From contig JAWVFK010000020.1 of assembly GCA_033856175.1 (NCBI GenBank), forward strand, positions 119,888 to 183,887: DNA of 64,000 bases. The letters are read 5' to 3'. The notes beneath the pieces are model-generated. The model did no database searches and had not been told where the DNA came from. It was given only the letters and a program-made list of their open reading frames with translations. The stretch comes from JAWVFK01 sp033856175. Its GTDB lineage: Bacteria; Actinomycetota; Thermoleophilia; Solirubrobacterales; 70-9. Positions 58,441-64,000 of the stretch are shown piece by piece. The position numbers and the translations under genes were made by a program. The first letter of the stretch is position 1. The number at the start of each line of letters is the position of its first letter.

Positions 58441-61400
58441 ATGGGGCGTACTGGCGAGCGAGCACGGATCGGCGCAATCGCGCTGCTCGTGGTTGGGACG
58501 GCGATCCTCGGCACCACCGTCGCCCGCGCCGACGACCCGGTCCCGACCCCAAGCGATCCAACCACCCAGATCCCCTCCGACCCCGGCAAGACCTGCGCCG
58601 ATCAGACCGCGGCAGCCAACCCGGGCGCCGCCGGCTGCGACAACCCCTACACACCGATCGCCAAGGAGGGCTCCGGCATCGGCTGGACCCAGGTGGCGGG
58701 AGCCGTCTTCCCTGGCGCCCCGCACCCCGGCTATGACCCCGAGAACGCGACCTCCAGGGTTCCGGTAACGGTCAACTTCTACTCGGTCAGCTTCGTAAAC
58801 CAGCACAACGGCCTCGCCGCCGGCGCCCAGTGCAAGGACGATCCCCCCGCCGGCGCAGATCTGGAGAGCTTTCTCGCCGGCTGCGTCCGCGTCCCGGTGA
58901 TCTACCGCTACACCGACAACACCGAGCTCGGCCCGGTCTGGCAAGAGGCCTACCGCTCAGACAAGCCCGGCTACGTCGGCGCGATCACCTGGCTTCGCAA
59001 CGTCGACACCAACGATCACGGTCAGCGAGCGCTGGCGGTCGGCGGCGACGGTCGCTACGTCGATCGCGAGCAGGCTTTCCCCGACGACGTCGCCAAGGCC
59101 TGCGAGCAGGGGTCGGTCAAGGCGCCGGAGCGCGACCTGGGCGGCCGGCCGCCGTCGGCCCGCCAGCCGCTTAACCTCGGCGATCCGGTCGACCAGGGCA
59201 CGATCGTCAAGGCGCACGACCCTCGTGCCGAGCTCGCCGACTGCGAGGACCGCTGGCGCCAGGCCAACGACCCGGCCGGAAAGGGCCGCGCTTGGCTGCT
59301 TAGCGACGGCTCCTGGGACGAGCAGGACGTGCCCGAGCAGATGCGCGGCATGCAGGCGCTCGACGCCTCGCCGCGGCCCGACGACTGCCCCGGCGGCAGC
59401 AACGAGTGCGCCTTCGCCGGCGCCCTGCAGCAGATCTGGATCTGGAAGAACGGCGGCTTCGATCCGCTGCCCTGGCGCGGCGATCTCGGCCCGGACAGAC
59501 CGTCGCGGCGGCTGATCGGCGGCACCGGAACGAGCCCCTCCCCCTGCACCACTGCGGCTGCCTGCGACTGGCACTTCCGCGTCCGCGGCATTCGCTTCAA
59601 GCCGACGATCGATTCGTCGGTTCGGGGCGCCGGCGCTGTGACCGCCGGCTGTTGCTCGGCGGTGATCAACCACGATCCCGTTCGAGACGGCGGCAGATCG
59701 ATGAGCTTTGATCCAGGGTTGGGGGCATGGGTGGTGACCACCGTTATCCCCCCAGGCCAGGATGTGACAATCCCCGACAGCCTCTACGCCATCACCTATG
59801 GCAAGTACAGCAACTATGGGGTAGCCGACTGCCTCAGCGGGTCCCTCCTGATCTCGCCGGGCGGACCAGGCAGCACCGCAGAGCCGGGGCCACAGATCAT
59901 TCCGGCACCGATCGGCAGCTGCACCGGAATCGATCCCACCGCTGACGCGCAGGCCACCCTGCGAGGCTTCTCGAGTTCGTCGCGCCTGGTTGCCGGCGAC
60001 GGTGACTTCCAGACCGAGCAGCCCAACTTCAGCGATCACTTCTCCGGCAAGCCGCACCGATTCCAGTACCCGGGCGGCGACGACCTCATGGACTGGGCCG
60101 TCGGCGGCCGTAAGGACGATGGTCGTGCCCTTGCCTACACGACCACCCGGATCGCCGGCCTGGAGGGCAGCGCCGACGCGCCATATCCCCTTGACTGCCC
60201 CAGTGGCAGCGACCTTCCCGGCGGAACCAGCTTTTCCACAAAATGCAGGCCTGCGGATCCACTCAAGCTCGCGGACGGGACGAAGTCAGGGGCGCTGCTC
60301 GACCTGAGCTCATACTTCCTGCGCGGCTTCACCTTCGCCGGCAACAGCGGAGTCGGCTGGGGAGTGGGGGATCGGGGCGCGATCGAGCGTCTGGCCGGCA
60401 ACGATGGCGGAGCCGGCGGCAGCCTTCCGCCGGAAGTTCCGCCGGCACTCGGCGCCAAGCGCGGAGCCGCGGCGCCCGACAGCGCTCCATATCGCGCAAG
60501 CGCCCCATCGGTCAGCCACGATGCCGGCGCGGTCCCGGCTCTTGCGGCGCAACAGTCAAGGACCTCGCCGCGGCCGCGTGCAACGCCCTACGGTAGCCCG
60601 AACCCCGACACGCACGGGCTCTATAACGAGCTGATCGGGCGGATCGCGATGAGCCGCGACGGAACCGAGGGCTGGGCCACGTCGGGCCCGCTCAACTACG
60701 GCGACGACAAGAAGACCACGCTCTACCACTTCGACGGCAGCGGCTGGCACCGCTGCGGCTTCGACTCGCTACCCGGTGCCATCAGGGCAGATCCGGCCTG
60801 CGCCGCACTGGCGCCGCTTGCTCACAGCGGTAGTGGCATCAACAGCGGCGTCAAATTGACCGCGATCGCCCGCATCCCGACCGAGTTTGATTCCGACCCG
60901 AACAACGACAATGACTTCGAGGCGATCGCAATCGGACGCAACCCTCCGGGGGTCAGCGGACCAAAGCCTCTGATCCGCTACCGGGATGGCCGATGGAAAG
61001 TCGATACGGAGGGCACCAGGCAATTGGGGGCGGTCGGCCTCAACGACTCGCCCACTGTCACCGACATTTCGTTCTCCTCACCCGACGATGGCTGGATTCA
61101 CGGCCTGCAGAACGGAGTGCTGGGGCTCTTCCACTTCGATGGAACGCGCTGGGAGACCTGCGGCGACTTCGCTCACAACGATGATCGCCGGGGTTGTGAC
61201 GATCTGGACGGCCCCCGGCCGCTGCTTCCGTCGCGAAATATTGCGACCAGCACCGATTTCCATCTGAGTTCGGCCGGCGACCGGATCTACTTCTACGGCA
61301 CGGTAGCCCTGCAGTCACAGGAGGACACGCGGACGAATCAGACCGGGGGCGCGCACTTCCCACTGATCCTCTACCGGGATCGCGGAGCCTGTGACGGCCC

Positions 61401-64000
61401 CGGTGACCCCGGTTGCTGGCATGCCGCACTGAATCCCAGGAGCGACGACCCGAGCAACAGGAGCTCGCAGGGCGATTTGCTCTCCCTCTCGGTGGCCAGA
61501 GGCCCGGATGGCTCCTACACCGGTTGGGGCCTGGGCTTCCTCTCGCCCACGGGGGTCGATACCGGGACCGGTCCGCGGACCCTGCGGGCGCGCAAGAGCC
61601 CGGTTGAGCGGACGCTGTTTCACTCCGATGCGAGCGGTGCGCACTGGGAGATGTCGTCTGCCAGCGGGGCCGCCGGTGACTACCTCGTTCCCCACGACTC
61701 GACCAAGAAGACGTTCCCCGACGTCAAGGATCGGGCACAGGTGGTCTCGCTTGGCGGCCTGGACGGCAGCGGAGCCGTCTTCATAGCCACGGCCGTTAGT
61801 AACCCGGCCGGCGCCAACGGGCCGGTGGTCTGGCGAGACCCGAGCGACGGCCGGTGGAAGGTTCTGGGAACGCCCTTTCCAACGATCCCAGGTGGTCCGC
61901 GTTGGGATACCCAAGCGGCCGTCGCCGCCCTCGCGCCCGACAACCAGGGCGGGATTTGGGTTGCGGCCGACCCGGCCCTTGGCCAGCAGGCCTGGTTCTA
62001 CCGCTTCTCCAACAGCTACCGGCCAGAGCTCTTCAACGAGGTTTCCCATCCGATCCGCGAGCAGGTCACCGCCGCTGCGGGCGGCGCCGACGGCAGCCTC
62101 TGGGTCGCCACCAACACCGATGCCGTCTATCGCTACGACCGCATGACCGGCTGGGACAGGATGCACGTCCCCGGCTGGGACCCCGGCCGCGTCGTCACCA
62201 ACCCCTCGCCGGCCTACGCGATCGCGGTCGGCGCCGACGGCAGCGGCGTCATGGTTGGCAGGAACGGCCGCATCGCCGATCTGAGCCCCAACGGAGCCGT
62301 GCTCGATTCGGCGGCCGGGATCCTCTGCTCGAAGCAGGCGACCCCGACCCCACCCTGCGGCACCGGCCGCACGCTTCGCGCCGCCGCGGTCTCGCCGAGC
62401 GGCTCGGCACTCGTCGGCGGCGAGGACCGCGCCCTGCTTTACCGCTCCGGCGGAACCGGTGATTTCCATGCCGTGACGCCACCGCCGACGGCGGTCTACT
62501 CGACGCTCACCGCGATCTCGTTCCCGACCGACAGCTCGGCGTGGGTGACGACCAGCCAGGGTGAGGTCTTCGCCGGCGAGTCCGATGGCACGGGCTGGCG
62601 CTGGCGCCACGAGGACGAGGACCGCTTCGGCGACTCGATCAGCCGCGACATCTTCAAGAAGCCCCAGATCCTCTACGGCATAGCCGTCGATGCCTCGGGC
62701 CACGGCTACGCCGTCGGCGACGAGGGCACGGTCCTCGAGCGCACCGGCTCGGGCAACCCTCCCTGGCGCCGCCTCGACGTCGGCCAGCTCGATGACCTCC
62801 AGACCGTCACCCTCGGCCCCGGCGGCCACGGCGCGCTGATCGGCGGCAGCAATGGCTTGATCCTGACCGAGACGAACCGGGGGCGGTTCGAGGTGGCACG
62901 GATGGCCGACCACTACCGGCCCAGCGACTTCGGCTACTGGACAAGCGGGTCCCGCTCTGTCGGACTGGCAGCCCTCGGCGGCTACCAGAACGGTGAGCTC
63001 GAGGCCTGGGACGTGACGTCGGTTGCCAACGATCCAAGCGAGCCCAGGCATCCCTTGGTTCCGGCCGTTCTCCATTACTCCAGCAATCCGGATGAGCCCC
63101 TGTTGAGCGGCGACGGAAACCGCGCCGGGACTCTCCGGGACGCACCCCTGGCCGCCAGGGAGGCCATCACCTTCGCCGCATTCGGGAACTCGAATTGTCA
63201 GTACGACGACGGCGGCGTATGTTCCGAGATGAGCGGGACGAATTACGCCAACGAGGCGACCGCCGCCGCAATCCGCGACGAGATCATCAGCCGCTCGCAA
63301 ACTTCGGGAGGCCCCGCATTCTCCCTCTGGACAGGCGATGTGGGCGATGTCGCCGGCGCCAAGGAGTCTTTTACCGCCAACACACCCCTCGATGAAAGCC
63401 CGATCCACAATCGCTGGGCCGATTTGATCGGTGGCCCGCTGAGTGCGGCAGGCGTGCCGGCGTTCGGGGCAGTTGGCGAGCGCGATACCGCGCGAATACA
63501 AGTTTGCGATCCGCTGACCTCGCAGTTCCTCTGCACCCAGGCAACGTCGAGCAAGACGAGCCTGGCATGGCGCCAGTCGATGTCCGCGATGCCTGCCCCG
63601 TGGGGTGCCCCGGGGGCGGCCGCCGCGACATCGGGTCAGGGGCTTCACTTCGAGCCGGTTGACACCGGCGGCACGAAGGCCGAGATCGGCGACCTGCAGG
63701 TCGCCGATCCGACCGCGGCTGTCCACCAGTCGGTCCAGGACCCCACCGACGCACTACCCGATCAGACGGTTCAGGATCCGACCAGGGCGATAAGTAGCAG
63801 TGGTGGCTTAATAGGTGACAAGAACACCCACCACGCCCTCGGCGACCAATCGGTCGGCGGTCCCGTCCTCGGCGACCAGAAGATCCCCACCGGCGGCGCC
63901 CACACCCACTACGCCCTCGACATAAAGCGCGACGGCAAGGCGCTGATGAGGTTGGTCGTCCTCGACACCTCGCTCAAATCGCTGGCCGCCGCAGACCCCC
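58441..64000 (+). CDS. Very large secreted protein: propeller-like repeats and degenerate metallophosphoesterase domain (runs off window)
   Basis: An exported protein of more than 1853 residues, cut by the window end. A signal peptide (residues 1-30, ending VARA) is followed by a Cys-containing region. Many repeats of BNR/YCF48-like propeller blades follow, with motifs such as GYAVGDEGTVLERT, IAVGADGSGVMVGRNG and DDGWIHGLQNG. From about residue 1575 there is a calcineurin-like phosphoesterase domain. ITFAAFGNSN replaces the usual GDxH, LWTGDVGDV keeps GD, and AFGAVGERD replaces GNHD. RLVVLDTSLKSLAAADP marks the later strand. The metal residues are mostly changed, so activity is doubtful. ATG at 58441. 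The reverse-strand open frames over it are shadows. Confidence 0.8.
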   Translation, partial: MGRTGERARIGAIALLVVGTAILGTTVARADDPVPTPSDPTTQIPSDPGKTCADQTAAANPGAAGCDNPYTPIAKEGSGIGWTQVAGAVFPGAPHPGYDPENATSRVPVTVNFYSVSFVNQHNGLAAGAQCKDDPPAGADLESFLAGCVRVPVIYRYTDNTELGPVWQEAYRSDKPGYVGAITWLRNVDTNDHGQRALAVGGDGRYVDREQAFPDDVAKACEQGSVKAPERDLGGRPPSARQPLNLGDPVDQGTIVKAHDPRAELADCEDRWRQANDPAGKGRAWLLSDGSWDEQDVPEQMRGMQALDASPRPDDCPGGSNECAFAGALQQIWIWKNGGFDPLPWRGDLGPDRPSRRLIGGTGTSPSPCTTAAACDWHFRVRGIRFKPTIDSSVRGAGAVTAGCCSAVINHDPVRDGGRSMSFDPGLGAWVVTTVIPPGQDVTIPDSLYAITYGKYSNYGVADCLSGSLLISPGGPGSTAEPGPQIIPAPIGSCTGIDPTADAQATLRGFSSSSRLVAGDGDFQTEQPNFSDHFSGKPHRFQYPGGDDLMDWAVGGRKDDGRALAYTTTRIAGLEGSADAPYPLDCPSGSDLPGGTSFSTKCRPADPLKLADGTKSGALLDLSSYFLRGFTFAGNSGVGWGVGDRGAIERLAGNDGGAGGSLPPEVPPALGAKRGAAAPDSAPYRASAPSVSHDAGAVPALAAQQSRTSPRPRATPYGSPNPDTHGLYNELIGRIAMSRDGTEGWATSGPLNYGDDKKTTLYHFDGSGWHRCGFDSLPGAIRADPACAALAPLAHSGSGINSGVKLTAIARIPTEFDSDPNNDNDFEAIAIGRNPPGVSGPKPLIRYRDGRWKVDTEGTRQLGAVGLNDSPTVTDISFSSPDDGWIHGLQNGVLGLFHFDGTRWETCGDFAHNDDRRGCDDLDGPRPLLPSRNIATSTDFHLSSAGDRIYFYGTVALQSQEDTRTNQTGGAHFPLILYRDRGACDGPGDPGCWHAALNPRSDDPSNRSSQGDLLSLSVARGPDGSYTGWGLGFLSPTGVDTGTGPRTLRARKSPVERTLFHSDASGAHWEMSSASGAAGDYLVPHDSTKKTFPDVKDRAQVVSLGGLDGSGAVFIATAVSNPAGANGPVVWRDPSDGRWKVLGTPFPTIPGGPRWDTQAAVAALAPDNQGGIWVAADPALGQQAWFYRFSNSYRPELFNEVSHPIREQVTAAAGGADGSLWVATNTDAVYRYDRMTGWDRMHVPGWDPGRVVTNPSPAYAIAVGADGSGVMVGRNGRIADLSPNGAVLDSAAGILCSKQATPTPPCGTGRTLRAAAVSPSGSALVGGEDRALLYRSGGTGDFHAVTPPPTAVYSTLTAISFPTDSSAWVTTSQGEVFAGESDGTGWRWRHEDEDRFGDSISRDIFKKPQILYGIAVDASGHGYAVGDEGTVLERTGSGNPPWRRLDVGQLDDLQTVTLGPGGHGALIGGSNGLILTETNRGRFEVARMADHYRPSDFGYWTSGSRSVGLAALGGYQNGELEAWDVTSVANDPSEPRHPLVPAVLHYSSNPDEPLLSGDGNRAGTLRDAPLAAREAITFAAFGNSNCQYDDGGVCSEMSGTNYANEATAAAIRDEIISRSQTSGGPAFSLWTGDVGDVAGAKESFTANTPLDESPIHNRWADLIGGPLSAAGVPAFGAVGERDTARIQVCDPLTSQFLCTQATSSKTSLAWRQSMSAMPAPWGAPGAAAATSGQGLHFEPVDTGGTKAEIGDLQVADPTAAVHQSVQDPTDALPDQTVQDPTRAISSSGGLIGDKNTHHALGDQSVGGPVLGDQKIPTGGAHTHYALDIKRDGKALMRLVVLDTSLKSLAAADP

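Noticed and set aside
57022..58944. Minus-strand frame opposite the methyltransferase and ECF sigma genes
   Set aside because: The plus-strand genes have full domain signatures and proper starts; the antisense frame is compositionally biased.
61315..63726. Long minus-strand open frame of about 800 codons
   Set aside because: It lies fully opposite the large secreted protein, whose plus-strand frame has a signal peptide, propeller motifs and a consistent domain. The minus frame has no recognisable domain and is a GC-rich shadow.

Overview
The window is GC-rich, densely coded DNA from a free-living bacterium, most likely an actinobacterium of the class Thermoleophilia (Solirubrobacterales/Gaiellales type). 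This is an inference from gene order and protein style, not a database result. Supporting signs are the rpsF-ssb-rpsR-rplI-dnaB order, many GTG/TTG starts, frequent 4-base stop/start overlaps, near-leaderless promoters (TAATCT or TATAGT a few bases before the start codon), and secreted proteins of the CSLREA/beta-helix and propeller type. No CRISPR array, rRNA, insertion sequence or origin was seen.

Layout. 1-1040: end of a nucleotide-sugar dehydrogenase and a hexapeptide acyltransferase (surface sugar synthesis). 1087-6836 (minus): purA, a DnaC/DnaI-like helicase loader, dnaB, rplI, rpsR, ssb, rpsF. 6964-7500: a Pro-rich membrane-anchored protein. 7522-10285: two trehalose-forming enzymes, OtsA and TreT. 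10331-14633: response regulator, histidine kinase, HtrA-type protease and inositol-phosphatase-like protein in one operon. 14719-16706: a degenerate M28-like membrane protein and a FlgM-like small protein. 16645-21658: thiL, a GT-C glycosyltransferase, a class A PBP and a small MscS channel. 21706-26915: PIG-V-like mannosyltransferase, HAD hydrolase, RDD-CPBP fusion, L,D-transpeptidase, small membrane protein, pyrE. 26922-29423: two lipoproteins, a membrane protein, an SRPBCC protein.

29460-30446 is the most accessory-looking part: an intact tRNA-Arg(CCT), an HNH nuclease gene, and a second, truncated 5' half of the same tRNA with its own -10 box. 30522-35212: DUF1801 protein, MarR/LUD divergent pair with palindromic spacer, nitronate monooxygenase-like protein, glutamate decarboxylase, hypothetical protein. 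35277-40896: secreted beta-helix protein, galT, slipin plus NfeD, TlpA-like lipoprotein. 41087-44515: a DEAD-type helicase with an acidic insert, and birA. 44528-52170 is one long minus-strand run in which ccmABCD leads directly into hemA, hemC and a CobA-HemD fusion, so heme synthesis and heme export/cytochrome c maturation lie together. 52225-58368: aldehyde dehydrogenase, rarA, DUF1385 protein, methylmalonyl-CoA epimerase, small protein, methyltransferase, ECF sigma factor. 58441 to the window end: a secreted protein of more than 1850 residues with propeller-like repeats and a degenerate calcineurin-like phosphoesterase domain.

The most unusual signal is an exact 43-base repeat at 7306-7348 and 24047-24089. 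It lies in the same reading frame in two unrelated genes and encodes PTPQPWGIVTGTGP in both. At the first site it forms the right arm of a 91-base stem-loop. Both copies lie in stretches with unusual C/A-rich, A-ending codon use. This looks like an in-frame palindromic mini-element or a conserved mRNA structure, and I do not recognise it as a described family.
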